Position numbers and translations under genes: made by a program
Part shown: piece after piece, positions 11,785 through 24,569 of the stretch
How positions within the stretch are numbered: the stretch's first letter is position 1
Layout: each line of letters begins with the position of its first letter
Assembly: GCA_050084985.1 (NCBI GenBank)
Contig: JBITNC010000002.1
Coordinates: 8,122,001 to 8,186,000, forward strand
Direction: 5' to 3'
Source of the DNA: Nageia nagi
Lineage: Eukaryota > Pinophyta
Length of the DNA stretch: 64,000 bases
Notes under the pieces: model-generated
Database searches by the model: none
Told to the model about the DNA's origin: nothing
The model's input: the letters and a program-made list of their open reading frames with translations, nothing else

Positions 11785-12103
11785 CTCAACCTTCTCCATG
11801 ACCACCTTTGCCTTCTTTACGAACTCCAAGTTGCTCTTAAGGACTACTACCATTTCCATCACCATCCTTTTTATCCTCATTAGTTCCATTTATATCCTTA
11901 CTATTATCGAAACCTCTAATGAAAAACATTGCTACCATTGCTTCGACCACCTCCATGTTTACCTTTATGTCCTCTATGGTCGCTAGAATGCTCTTCTCCT
12001 CCTTTAGCTCAACACTTACCTTTTTGGCCTCCACCCATCTATCTCCATTTTCTTTAGGCTTTTTTTGTAGAGTTTGCATTAGATAAATAAGATATGAGTC
12101 TTT
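11785..12103. other. Right flank of E4, unidentified open stretch
   Basis: The minus strand has two overlapping open frames rich in Glu, Lys and Val (11837-12079 and the end of 11524-11889). If E4 is removed between 4214 and 11780, a minus-strand frame ending EKVEAI runs on into the 3996-4187 stretch with one stop nearby. This may be a decayed coiled-coil gene hit by E4, but the plus strand is also open, so chance is possible. Confidence 0.25.
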
Positions 12104-13156
12104 TAATATCCTTTTAAACCCATTGGTTTGTAGGACCTATCAAAGTTTGTTTGAAAGTAAATATATATCAATTAAGTATTTGAATGACTATTTCTCATCT
12201 AAAGAAAAACATTGAACAATGCATAACTATTCACAGAAAAAAAAGAATACTCCCAAAGATAATTGACCACAATCATTCACACCCAATGGAAAGAATTCAT
12301 TAAAACAAAATTCTAGATCCATATTAAGCATAATATGATGACAGAATAACAAATGACGATCCAAGTGAACAAAAAAAATGAAGTGGATGCACCTAGCCAA
12401 AATCACGAAACCCAAAAAGGATCATGTGCAGAACATGAAACAAAGCTATTAAGACCAAACAACATAGAAAACATAAGGGAAGAAGCAACACTATAAAATA
12501 GATGACTCCTCAAAGCATCGAATTGCAACATGACGTAACCCCCCAATGAAATAGGCGCAATGCTTAGGGAGAGTAGAGGTAGGAGTTATTGGTTCAAATT
12601 TTGAATCTCATAAGTGATTGCCTAAATTTCAAAATATGGATAGGAAAAGGTCTACGCTCATTAGTGGCAAGCTTTTTGAATTCAAAATGTAGGTTAGAAA
12701 GGTAGAAGCATGATATCTTTGAAAATCTCAAATTTTGATGGTAAATATGGATATGATACGCTTTCCTAATATTTAGACTAAAAATGGGAGATAATGTAAA
12801 AGATGGTACAACCCAAATACTCCTTTTAATTCTTGTCAGCAATTACAGTAATCAAGCTTCACTCAGAATTTAAGGTAATTGTTTTATTATGAACTTAATG
12901 TAATATATTCAAACATGTGAAAGATTTGGACATCCTTTCAAAAATCAAATTTTTTTATTAATACAAAATATATCCATTAATAAAAAAAAGCACTTGCAAA
13001 CAATAACCTATCACCTCTTGCCAAGGGAATTGGGAGATAACTAAGACGTGATGACACCCACATTGAACATCTCAAGTTCTACTACCATCTCCTACATTGG
13101 TGATATTTAAAAACTTTTGATAGGTTTTACAAACCAATAGGTTTTAAAGGATGTTA
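12104..13156. mobile_element. Possible non-autonomous element bounded by inverted repeats
   Basis: The arm at 12104-12148 and the reverse complement of 13111-13156 agree at roughly 38 of 45 positions, sharing CATTGGTTTGTA (with one change) and ACCTATCAAA. About 960 bp lie between them with no coding frame. This is what a MITE or other terminal-inverted-repeat remnant looks like, but I could not find the true ends or a target duplication. Confidence 0.4.
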
Positions 13157-13889
13157 AATGTTGACTTCACTTATAAAATAAAATTTTTCATAAACACTTT
13201 AAAATTAAAAAAAAATGCAAAACAAGGAGTATCCATTATTAGTTTGGCAACAACAAATCTTGCAATGGGAATCTATTGTCGGCTTAGCAACAATGAAATT
13301 TAGGTCAAGAATCTATTGCCAGTTTGACAACAAGTCTATTACCCCAAACTCTTATACCTATCACTCCTCCCCTTTGTATAGCTCCTTTAAATGCAACATT
13401 TGAACCCTTTTCTTATGAAGCTCCAACCTTAACATTGTACTAACAACAGGTAATTCGACTACAAATAGGGGAGAAGTTGAACATGTCTAAGCCATAGTGA
13501 GATTGACAAGTAACATAGTGTTTTTGGATAGAGTTTGGGAGGATGTCTTGGAAAGGAGAAACAAAATTGGAAGATATTTAGAGTTATGGAAGCGAGCCTA
13601 TGAATATCTTTGATGAGGACTTCATTCATGGAGGAGAAGTTCCCTGCCATATTTAAAGCCTAATGAAGGAGGCAAATATTGTTAAGGTGGGGTTAGGCCC
13701 TGGAGGTTTCTAGCAATGACATACACTTAAACTATTGAAATGAAACAAAGCCATAACATGAGAGGTTCCAACTTCAAGATTAAGGATGCAAGCCATGGTG
13801 GGAAATCCCTAGAAAGAAGACATGATCCTTGTTGAAATGCAAGGGTGAATTGATGAACTCGAACATTAGTTGCATGAGATATACATTTA

Positions 13890-14005
13890 TTTTTTTGTTT
13901 AAATGTAAATTCATTAAACCATGTGAAGGATGTTGGGTTTTGAACTCATACCTCCATTATGTAAATTACTATCTTTACAAATCCAACTTCTATGGCTAGG
14001 TTGTA
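13890..14005 (-). mobile_element. Probable tRNA-derived SINE
   Basis: On the minus strand an A-box-like TAGCCATAGAAGTTGG (13983-13998) precedes a B-box-like GAGTTCAAAACCC (13935-13947) by a tRNA-like distance. The 3' side ends in an A-rich run (ACAAAAAAATAAATG). Target duplications were not recognised. Confidence 0.4.
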
Positions 14006-16950
14006 CCTTTCATTTGTTTGTTAGAAATTATTTATTATAATATATTTCTTCTTTCAATGCTTTCAATTTGTTAAAAATCTTGAATTTCTTTCATAGTATT
14101 TAAATGTAGTTCTTGGTGTTGAAATACTTAAATGCTATTAAGCTAAGACTGGTTATTTGGATTGTTGAATTTGATGGATGTGACTTTTTGTTAGAGATAT
14201 TATTATTAGATTTTTATTGTAATAAGTTAAATACTATCTCAATAATATTTTTTATTAGGACCATCACCACCATTACTATGATTAAGAGGCTTGAATTTGT
14301 CATTAGATGGTTCATCACCATGTTGGCCACCATTGTTGATTGGTTGGATGATTTGAATGAATCCGATCATTAGGGTTATTTCCTACAAATGAGAAATAAG
14401 AGAAAATAAATGGAAGAAATGGAAATGCTAAAAGTGAAAGACTAAAATAACACCAAATTTGAAAATAGGGCATTTTATATTAATGGTAGTTGAATATAAG
14501 TTGCCAAAATGTGGCGATATTATTGCAATAGTAAGAGCTATATCTTTATTAAAGTGTTTCTATTCATTGCTAATTCTTGATATTTTGTAGTTCATCCTTT
14601 TACTCTTTCTCTCTATTCTTAAACATGTATTTGTAGATCATCAACCTATCATGAGGAGTTGTGGTGACTTTTCCTGATTGTGATGACTTCTTAGTACTAT
14701 AGTGTTCTCTCTTGATTACTAGTAAGTTATTGCAATCCTCATTTTATGATTGATTTATATCTTTGGTCTTCAACCTCAATGGCCATCCTTTTTGTCGTCA
14801 AGTCATCATTAATGTTGTCAAAATTGTCACCATAAATCCTTTCGGAATTCTCTCCTACTAACATCCTCCCCAACCTAATAGTTTTAGTTTAGATTACTAC
14901 AACTATTTTTTAGAAGCAAATGGTGCATCTATGGTGGACAGTCTAGCCTTTGAAATTGGCTTGGAGCCTTCTGCTAAGCCAAATCACAACAAATAAGTTT
15001 CAGGAAGGAAGCTTGAATGCGGCAAAGCTATGGGAACAGGTTACATTTCGAGGGAAAGATTGGACTCAAGTATGAAACTTTGAAGAATGTTTTTGAGTGT
15101 GAGATAGACAAATACTATCTCTAGAGCCTAAAGTGTAGGAATGCATTCTCAGAGCTAGATGCAGATGAAGATTCCAAATAAGTACAATTATTACTAGACG
15201 ATGACTATAGCATAGTTACGATACGTCTGATGACTATAGTAGAAACAATATCCCTTGCTCAAATAAAAGAGTTAGGATGCATAGAATGTTGTAACATCTT
15301 AATCATGTATAAAAATTATTTAGGATTTTGTAAATATAGGTTTGGGTCCCTCTATAAAAAACTCCTTTTATTTACCCTTACAAAAAAATCTTTACATTAT
15401 CGAAAAATTTATAATGATTTCTGTCTGAGTTGCCACCATTTGAGGAAGAAATTCTTTCATGCCAATATGATTTATTCACTTGAAATAGATTGTGGTTGTC
15501 TCCCCAAGACTTCTAGAATTAGATAGTAGCTGAAATGTACTACTTTTTAACACACAATAGACTCCAAATTTCACACCATTTTTTTTTAATTTTATTACAG
15601 TAAATGTTTCAACTCGAAAAATAAAAATCATTAACCATTCCTTTCAAATATAAATCAAGTGTGAAACTTTACATTTTAGTAATGTTTAACATTTATACAA
15701 ACACAAAAGCAATTCTTCTATTTGAGATAAATGTTAAACATAACAACATAATCCTTGAACTACATTTATGGAGATGAATACATTTATCTCATACAAAGTT
15801 TGATATTCACTCAAATCATAATACACACCACTATAACTCATTTTCCTACAAGTATATGTATGACTTCATTTCACAATTTAGTAAATAAATACATAAATTC
15901 TTAACATAAATTACATTTCTCATACTAAACCTTCATGTTCTTCATCATCCTTGAACTTTGTCATACCATTCTTGAACTACTAATTGCATTCGAGATTAGC
16001 AAGTTTTTGGGATCAAAACCAACTCTTCAAATGAGATGCATAACTAATTATTTTAATGCATTTTCATACATTCACATGTCTTCACGAGAAACTCATTTTA
16101 AATTCAATACAACTAACATTCCATGCATATTCAAAACAACCATATTCAAATATAGAAAATATCAAGAATATCAAGTGAACATTTCATTGTATGACTACGA
16201 TGCCTCCTTGTTTACCAATACAAAACATATACTTTTCATTTTCATCAACATAATAAAAGACTATATCCAAGTATATAGGTCAAATTGATACCTGATCAAC
16301 AAGATATTCATAAGTCTCTAACAATATTCAATAATATGGAACCTAATTTCAATAGCATACTCTCTATGTTATTGAAAGTCTCGTTCAATCGAAAATTCAT
16401 TCTTGCTATTCAATTCATAAATCATAAAGCAATCTATGTCCTATAGCTTACATTCATTGCCAACATCCTATTTATTTGATGATGAGGTCTAATATTAAAT
16501 AAGCAAGTCATCCATTTTCATAACAAAAAACAATTAATGTAACACTCATCAAATATTAATAAACTTTCAAGAACTTGACATTTCTAACATATTTCCCTAT
16601 GCTAGAAAGTCACCTCATTCTTTCATTTTCACCATTTTTTATGCCTATTCACATAAGAATTGATTTCATGAACAAATCGTGATCAACATTGTTTTAAATA
16701 GTTGGTTACATCTAAGCACAAGTATCAAATATCTAAATTCAAAGAGGATTTCAAACTTAAGAAGGAAACCTCTATACAAAATATTATTTTTTGTTTACTT
16801 AAAATAATCTCCAAAAGCATTCTTGTTTACTATGATTTAACTTTTCATTAAACATAATTCATTTATTTTAACAAGATAAATATATATCTTTAGTACTAAT
16901 TAGGCATAAATAATTATTGAACATAAAACTTACATATATCCAAGTCACAA
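14006..16950. other. AT-rich spacer, nothing recognised
   Basis: Short frames occur on both strands, but none shows a known domain, coherent codon use or a homologue in the window. Around 14880-15200 the GC content is somewhat higher and the plus strand is partly open in short pieces; I do not recognise a product. I see no LTR ends. Confidence 0.5.
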
Positions 16951-16955
16951 TCAAT

Positions 16956-17438
16956 TGTTAGAATTTGTAATGAAATATTGTGAATATCTAAACTCCTTGT
17001 AAATTCAATTAATCACTTAAAGGATATGTAGATACCTTAAGGGATTAATTGAATTCTTTATTATGTAGACTTTGACTTTACCATGTGGTTAGTTGGTAGG
17101 TTAAAGTTAGGTGATACATTTATTGTAACCCTAACCTTACCCTTGGGTTAAAGGGAGGTTAGGGAGGTGCTCTCAAGCTATAAATAGAGGGCCTCTCCTC
17201 TTGTAACATAACTAAGTTTTTGGAGTAAGATTACTCTACTAGTTGTGTAGGAGAGGAAGAGAATAGTTGTAAGAGGGGCATACTTGAGAATTGAGATACT
17301 AGTTGTGGATGTACTCCCAAGGAGGGAGGAACCACATTACACTTGTGTTATCTTGTGTGAATGGTGTTATCTTGTGTATGATTGAGTTTCCTAGTCTTGG
17401 TCCTTGAGGATTAGTTTAGATCTAGCCTAAATCCTTCA
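16956..17438 (+). repeat. 5' LTR of E1
   Basis: Starts TGTTAGAATT and ends AATCCTTCA. U3 holds a long dyad (17002-17055), a second dyad around CCCTAACC...GGTTAGGG, and a TATA box (CTATAAATAGAGG) about 20 bp after it. Confidence 0.95.
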
Positions 17439-17440
17439 AT

Positions 17441-17452
17441 TGGTATCAGAGC
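17441..17452 (+). other. Primer-binding site of E1
   Basis: TGGTATCAGAGC, two bases after the 5' LTR, complementary to the 3' end of plant initiator methionine tRNA, the usual Copia primer. Confidence 0.92.
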
Positions 17453-18034
17453 ATGGTGTGGAAGCTCTTCTTCTTGGTGTGGAAGCTCTTATTCCTTCAA
17501 TTTTAAGGTCTTGGTGAGGTAAATTCCAAGAGAAGGTATAAATTTCCTCCTCCTTTGGTTATCTTATGGATTATTTCATTTTGATACTAACATTCTTCTA
17601 TGATTATGTTAGTACAACTCCTAGCAAACATTGCCTCAATAACATAATATATTATTGCTCATTTTATTTGTTTTACTAACAATCTTTTATGTTAAGTGAT
17701 TGGGCAATAATACATTATGCAAAATTTGCAATTTATATACTAACATGCATTTTGTTAGTTGCAATTTTTGGGTAAAAATTACTTAAAAGTAGCAATAATG
17801 TATTTGTGAACATTTACTATACACTTTGCTCATGAAATTTTGTGAAATTTTGTATTTTTTTTATTTTACACTAAATCTTAGTGTAGAAATATTAGAAACT
17901 TTCCAATTACAATTTTTTATATACATTTTTTTGTATATACAAAAATAAGGGAAAGGTATTTAAAAAAAAAAATCAAATAAGGATTTTTTTAAATTCTCAA
18001 TTTATAAATAAATTACACCATATAGTTATCCGAA

Positions 18035-18900
18035 TTATTATTTGGGGGGGTCAAATAAAATGGAACAACGTTGAAGTGGTCTGCAACTTGTTTAAACGAG
18101 ATGTCTTACAGCCTGCCGAGCACATGCTTCGTCGTGACACCGCTACGTCGGGCGGCCTTCTGTCCCGCCTTGTGCTCAACCTCTCCCTCCTGTTGGCTCT
18201 CCGTCCCACAGCCTCCTCCTCTCGTAGCTGGTGGCTCCTCTCATAGCTGGAGGCTCCTCTCATAACGGCCTTCTGTCCCGCCTTGTGCTCAACCTCTCCC
18301 TCCTATTGGCTCTCCATCCCGTAGCCTCCTCCCTCGTCAGCTGGGTGCGACCATGGAAGCGTAGAGTAGGCACGTGAATTGTTTGCCACGATGCATGATG
18401 AAATACAGTCTTCTGGCCTTCAATGATCACAAGATATGCACCAAATGGATACGAATTGTTTGACACCATGCATGATGCAGACCAAGTTTCATGGACTACA
18501 ATGATCGTAGGATATGCACCAAACGGCTACGTTGAAACGATCCGCGAGATGTTTGATGCGATGCATGGTACAGACAGCGTTTCATGGACTACAATGCTCA
18601 TAGGATATGCCCAAACCGGATACATCGCAAGGGCCTGCGAAATTGAAAGGGTCTACAAATTGTTTGACGCTTAAATGGGCGGTTGAAGCACGCATTGCAC
18701 ATTTTGCTGGGATGGTCAACAGCCGCCCCACGCGACTTGCCGACTCCGCCCGCGCTTATGCCTCCCCGACGGACTGCGCTGGCACACCCCCTACCCACGC
18801 GACTTATCGCCTCCTCGTCGACTTTGGCCTCTACCGCCCAGCCTCTCCCCCTCCACACGGCTTACCTTGGCCACCTTTCAATTTTTTTTTTCAACCATAG
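18035..18900 (+). pseudogene. GC-rich block in the E1 leader carrying PPR gene pieces
   Basis: Bounded on the left by a G7 run (18042 region) and on the right by a T-rich run, in an otherwise AT-rich leader. An open frame at 18423-18674 reads as PLS-type PPR repeats: VSWTTMIVGYAPNGY, then a helix ending MFDAM, then VSWTTMLIGYAQTGY and a final KLFDA. About two and a half repeats remain. A tandem duplication of about 113 bp (CGGCCTTCTGTCCCGCC at about 18153 and 18265) lies just upstream. PPR proteins bind organelle RNA, but this piece lacks a targeting peptide and most repeats, so it is a captured fragment, not a working gene. E2 and E3 carry more decayed versions. Confidence 0.8.
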
Positions 18901-19667
18901 TTGTTGAGCCTTAATTCTTTTTACCAACTATGCAGGGATTTGATTTTTTCTTTAAAGTCTAGGTCTAAATTACTCTTTAAGGGCTTTTACTTAAGTCCTT
19001 TTTTATGTATTTCCTCTTTCCTAACTACCTATGCTATTTTTAAGTCAACAAAGGCAATATTTACTTAAAATGCATATTTCATAGACCCTTTTTTAGGGAT
19101 AACACATTAAGTGAAAAGAAGGGAGGAACCACACTTAAACAAAATTTTTTAGCATCCAAATTTTAGAACTTTAAGTAAAAAAAGGGGGGAATTTGTCTAA
19201 TTTTTTACTTAAAGCATTAGATCTTGCATGCTAAATTTATAATGCATGCTTCTTAACCTTGTTAGGAATAAAGCATGCTTAGTACTTAAAATTTTAAGTT
19301 AAATAATGCATGGTGCATGTTTATTACTTAATCTTTAAGTCATGGAATAATGCATGATTAAGCTATGGATTAATGCTAAGTAGGACTTAGCCTTTTTAAA
19401 AATTCATTAAAGTGTTTTAATGAATTTTTGAACTTGAGCAAAATATGCGAAGTGTAAAAAGTCCTTTAGGGGTTAGTACAAAACCCATTAGACTCTTAAG
19501 GTTTCAAGTTTGTGTGGATGAAGTATTTTTACTTTACTTACGAAACCCATTGGACTCTTAAGGTTTCAAGTTCGTGTAGATGATGTATTGTTAGTTTATA
19601 TTTTTGCACAATTGCTTTATACTTGCAAAATGCAAAATATTGAAAGTAACCCCTAAAATGAACACAT

Positions 19668-19880
19668 CCGCACGTATTCTTCCACAACATGACTTGTTTG
19701 GGGAGCCACGAGGTGAGGACAGGGCAGACTGGAGCCTTTTTAGTCTGAAGAACCAAGTGGTGGTAAGTCCGTCTTAATTGCCCCTAAGACCTCTGTTGGA
19801 TTGGACATAACTCTATTAGGTGGACAGGCATGTGTGTAGTGATACCACATGTCCGCACGTCCATTCAGGGATTATCCTGA
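19668..19880 (+). promoter_or_regulatory. Conserved leader module of E1
   Basis: About 210 bp nearly identical in E1, E2 and E3 and recognisable in E4. It begins and ends with copies of CCGCACGT, contains a GGTAAGT splice-donor-like site (19763) and a possible stem between GGCATGTG and CACATGTCC. No coding frame is shared by all copies. It could be a packaging, dimerisation or splicing signal of the genomic RNA. Confidence 0.65.
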
Positions 19881-20205
19881 TAACCTAGGAGGAAAACTGA
19901 AAACCTTAAAAAGATAATTAAAATGGCCGATCCAAGATCCTTAGAAAATAGCTGGTACTTCTCCTTGTGAGAGTATATTACTGACCAAGGTGAATTGGTT
20001 GAGGACTGGTAGTACCTGGGCTCCACCTTGCGGGCATCCAGGTGAAGGCCTAATTCTATACAAGAAAACAACCCTAACTTTATCCTTCTACGGATCGTGG
20101 TTTATAAGTTTGCACATGTGGCATATGTTTACTTATAATGTTTGATTTGTATAGATGGTAAATTGTAGAAATTTATTCATTTCTTGCTTATTTACTTTTG
20201 TGTAG
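19763..20205 (+). other. Possible leader intron of E1
   Basis: Donor TG|GTAAGT at 19763 and acceptor TTTTGTGTAG at 20205, with the gag ATG three bases later at 20208. The same pair is found in E2 and E3. Splicing here would remove short upstream frames between the module and gag. No transcript evidence is available. Confidence 0.4.
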
Positions 20206-20207
20206 CA

Positions 20208-23200
20208 ATGGTTGAAACCTTCATACCCAAGCATATACTCGATGGTTCCAACTTCGGCATATGGGAACCTCGTATGAAAGCTGACTTGCAAGCAAGAAAG
20301 CTGTGGCAGACAGTTAATGAAGACATGGTCGCTCCTACAGATGAGAAGGCTCTTGAAATCTACAACTCAAAGAATGAATTAGCAACTTCCATGATTTATC
20401 GTGCAGTTTCAGATGACGTCCTTCTCATGATCTCTTCTTCAACATCAGCAAAGGAAGCTTGGGATAGGCTAAAGAAAATTTACCTTGGGTCAAAATTTTT
20501 AAGGAGGTTCACTATTCTACAAAAGTTGTTGCAATATCGTCAAGGTGAAGATGAAAGTGCTTCTATTTACTTGAACAAAATCATTGACCTCAAGACACAA
20601 CTGGTTGGCTGTGGGTGCAACTGGATCAATGATGAGTTCATGGTCTTCATCATTCTTCAAAGCTTTTCTACAAAGTTCAGTAACTTTGTTACGGTTATGA
20701 AAATAAGGCTCGATGATGAAGAAGATGTCATCTCTCTTGATAACCTTTTTAGACTCCTTCTGAAGCATGAGGAAACTTTGAATAAAAAAATGTTGAACCT
20801 TTCTCCAAAGGAAAATAACATTGCTCTAGGAGCAACCAAAACTCCTTTCAAGAAGAAGTTCAAACATTATAAATTCAAAGACAACAAATCCTCATCTACC
20901 TTCATGAAGTATAAAAAAAAGGGCAACAACAATTATGGCAACTTCAAGCAAAGGAATGACAAAGCTGGATCAAGCAATCCAACACCTCAGGAAAAGTTTG
21001 ATGGAAATTGTAACTTTTGTGGTATCTTTGGGCACAAAGAGTATGATTATCGTAAAAAGAAATTTGCTCAAAAAGGTAAGGGAAATACAAATGTGAGAAA
21101 TTTTAATAATAAAAAGAAGAACAAGCATGCTGCTACTGTTGCCTACTACTCAATGACTCAAACTATTTCAAATGATTAGATTGTTGATTCAGGATGCACT
21201 AATCACATGTGTTATGAAAAGGATAAGCTTGAAAACTTTCATAAGTACAAGAAGGATGCAGTTGTGATAGGTGATAATACTGTCCTTGATGTTCAAGGAA
21301 TAGGGAGTGTGAAGATTCATGGAAAGGTTCTTGACAATGCCTTTTATGTGCCTAAACTAAGGATGAATCTTATCTCCGTAATTCAGAATACAAGGAAAGG
21401 ATACTCATTTGAGTTTACCTCACACTCCTGGTGTGTTAAGAAAGGACTTGCCACCTTCATGAAAGGATCAGTAAAGGATGACCTTTATATTGTGGATCAA
21501 GTACCTTCAAAGATTTATCTTGCTACAAATGTTTATTCAAAGGGTAATCTTTGGCATCAACGATTAGGGCACCTTAACCATAAGAGTATTCAATATATGA
21601 AAACTCAAGAACTTGTGGAAGGTTTACCTAATATTTCACCTATAATTGGTCTTTGTGAAAGGTGCATTCTAGGAAAGATGAATAGGCAAAAGTTTGAAAA
21701 AGATAAGGTAACTCGGGCTACTCGTCCTCTTCAGCTTGTGCATTCAGATTTGATGGGTCCATTTCAGACTAAGTCTCTAAGGGGAGCTTCTTATGTTCTG
21801 ACCTTCATTGATGACTTCAGTAGGATGACATTTGGTTATCTACTTGAGCACAAGGATCAAACTTTTGACAGGTTTAAAGACTTCAAGGCTCTTGTTGAAA
21901 ATCAAACTGATTTTAAGATCAAGATGTTAAGATCTGATAATGGGGGTGAGTATAATAGCAATGAGTTTAACAACTATTATGTTAAACATGGGATTAAGCG
22001 GTAATTCACAATCCCTTACACCCCTCAGCAAAATGGAGTTGCTGAAAGGAAGAATCGAACCATTATGGAAATGGCAAGGTGCATGTTGGGTAACCTTCCT
22101 AGTTTCTTATGGGGAGAAGCTATTCACACTGCTATTCACACCCTAAATAGGTGTCCTACTAAGGTACTTGAAGGTAAAACTCCGTATGAAGCATGGACAG
22201 GAAAGAAACCTAACATCTCACACTTTAGGGTCTTTGGTTATGATGCATTTGCCTTCATTACCTCAGAGAAAAGAAAGAAGTTGGATAAAAGATCAAAAAA
22301 ATGCATCTTTGTGGGGTATGATAATCAACATAGAGGTTACAGGCTCTACTCCTCATACCGTAAAATAGTCTTTATTTCTGGGGATGTCAAGTTCAATGAA
22401 CTTCCTGAGGATACGAATTCTCATGTTGTGGTGTCTGATTCAGATGATTCTTTACCTGCACTTAACTGGTTGGATGATCATGTAGGAAAGTCACCACAAG
22501 AGCAAAATTCTCCAGCTCAGAGAATTACAAGAAGTATGACCTTGAATAAATCTTTATTTTCCAAAATTGATAATACGAATGAGCCATCAACCTTCAAAGA
22601 AGCTTCCAAGCAAGAGTGCTGGATGGAAGCTATGAAAGTTGAGTATGAGGTGCTTATGAAAAATGAAACTTGGGATTTGGTTCCTTATCCTAATGAGAAA
22701 AATGTCATTGGAAATAAATGGATATACAAGGTCAAGTACAATTCTGATGGAGAAATTGAGAAATACAAAGCAAGGTTAGTGGCCAAAGGATTCGCTCAGC
22801 AATATGGTATTGATTATGAGGAACCCTTTGCTCCTGTGGCCAAGATGCCTACTATCAAGATAATCCTTGCTCTTTCTGCAGCTCAAGGATGGAAAGCTTT
22901 TCAACTTGATGTCAAGAGTGCATTTCTCAATGGTGACTTGTATGTAGAAATCTACATGAATCAACCAGAAGGATTTATTCCAGAAGGTAAAGAGTCTTTA
23001 GTGTGCAAGCTTAAGAAGTCTTTGTATGGACTTAAGCAAGCACCTAGAGCATGGTACAAGAAAATTTCAGGATTCTTTACAGATATTGGTTTTTCCAAGT
23101 GCTTCTCTGACTCAGATCTCTATGTACTCAATCAAGGAAAAGACGTGGTCTTAATTCTCCTTTATGTGGATGATCTTCTCATAACTAGCAATAATATTGA

Positions 23201-24128
23201 AATCATCCAAGAGTGTATCTCCAAACTGAAGGTAACATTTGAAATGACTGATCTAGGTCTATTGCATTACTATCTTGGGATGCAAGTATACCAACACACA
23301 GATTGTACTTATCTTAGTCAATCTAAGTATATATCAGACATCTTGTAAAAGTTTGGAATGGAGGAGTGTAAATATGCTGCAATACCTATTTCTCCTGGAA
23401 TCGTTGTATCATTGAGCTCAGATTCTCAGTTGGCTGATGCTATAGCTTATAGGCAATTGATTGGTAGTCTTATGTATCTGACTATCTCTCGACCTGATAT
23501 TGCCTTTGCAGTGAATCTGATGGCACGATTCATGCAAAAACCACATGTTGAACACCTCAATGTTGTTAAGCAAATCTTGAGGTATGTGGCAGGGACAAAG
23601 GATCTTGCTCTTAAGTATTCCAAAGTGCCCTCGATTGTTCTCTCAGGGTTCTCAGATTCTAATTATGGGGGAGATAGAGATGATAGAAAATCAACCTCTG
23701 CATATATGTTTAGCATTGGTTCAGGTGCTATCTCTTGGGCTTCTAAGAAGCAACCTACTGTGACTCTTTCTACCACCGAAGCTGAATATCGAGCCATGTC
23801 TGTTGCCGCCCAAGAAGCTATTTGGCTGAGGCATCTTCTGAATGAAATTAGGTATAAGTAAAATGGCCCATCTCTTATTTCTTCAGATAATCAATCGACT
23901 ATCTTTTTGGCTAAGGATCCTGTGTTCCATCAGAGAACCAAACATGTGGAAATCCAAGCCCATTTTATCAGGGAGAAGGTTCTAGATGATATCATACACT
24001 TGGAGTATTGTCCATCTACTGAAAACTCTGCTGATTTATTCACCAAGCCCCTTCCTGAAGCTCAGTTCAGCAAGCTTAAGGATTCTCTCGGGTTGGTGAA
24101 GTTTCCCTCAAGGGGGAGTGAAGTTTGA
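20208..24128 (+). pseudogene. gag-pol of E1 with four in-frame stops
   Basis: A single Copia frame of 1307 codons without any frameshift. Domains in order: gag (UBN2-type), CCHC knuckle with a changed last cysteine (YDYRKKK where E3 has YDCRKKK), protease (DSGCTNHM), pre-integrase (LWHQRLGHLNH), integrase, reverse transcriptase (YVDD), RNase H (STTEAEYRA). Stops end at 21179, 22004, 23348 and 23861. Against E2 and E3 they are one TGG to TAG and three CAA to TAA, all C-to-T type changes on one or other strand. This is the pattern of deaminated methylated cytosine after silencing. The start matches E2 and E3. The element could move only with proteins supplied by an intact relative. Confidence 0.95.
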
Positions 24129-24186
24129 ACTTTTGTTAGTGATGACAACTTCACCTCTAAGAGGCCTTTTTTGATTGTACATTCTA

Positions 24187-24569
24187 TACCTCTGTGGTAA
24201 GTTTGCTCTGCATGACAAACTTGTACAATTATTGTTATAGAGTGTTGATTATTTTATACCTCCGTGGTAAGTTTGCTCTGCATGACAAACTTGTTGTACA
24301 TTTTATACCTCCATGGTAAGTTTGCTCTGCGTGACAAACTTATTGTACATTTTTATACCTTCGTGGTAAGTTTGCTCTGCGTGACAAACTTGTTGTACAT
24401 TTTACACCTCCGTGGTAAGTTTGCTTTGCGTGATAAACTTATTGTACAATTTTTGAGCATATAATTAATATACCTCCGTGGTAAGTTCATTCTACGTGAG
24501 GAACTTGTTGTACATTCTATACCTCCGTGGTGAGTTTGCTCTACATAAGAAACTCGTTGTACAATTTTT
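24187..24569 (+). repeat. Tandem hairpin array of E1 (seven units)
   Basis: Seven units of about 45-60 bp, each with TACCTCCGTGGT, a stem arm, a loop near CTCTGCGTGA and the matching arm. Five units pair AAGTTTG or a near variant with CAAACTT. One pairs AAGTTC with GAACTT, and one pairs GAGTTT with AAACTC. The array lies between pol and the 3' LTR. Confidence 0.85.

Noticed and set aside
17439-17460. tRNA gene at the TGGTATCAGAGC sites
   Set aside because: These are primer-binding sites complementary to the 3' end of a tRNA, with no tRNA body.
18423-18674. A working PPR gene in E1
   Set aside because: Only about two and a half repeats, no targeting peptide, and the equivalent pieces in E2 and E3 are broken. 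A captured fragment explains it better.
24187-24569. CRISPR-like array (regular repeats with short dyads)
   Set aside because: Units are adjacent tandem copies with conserved spacers inside a plant retrotransposon. There are no unique spacers and no cas genes.
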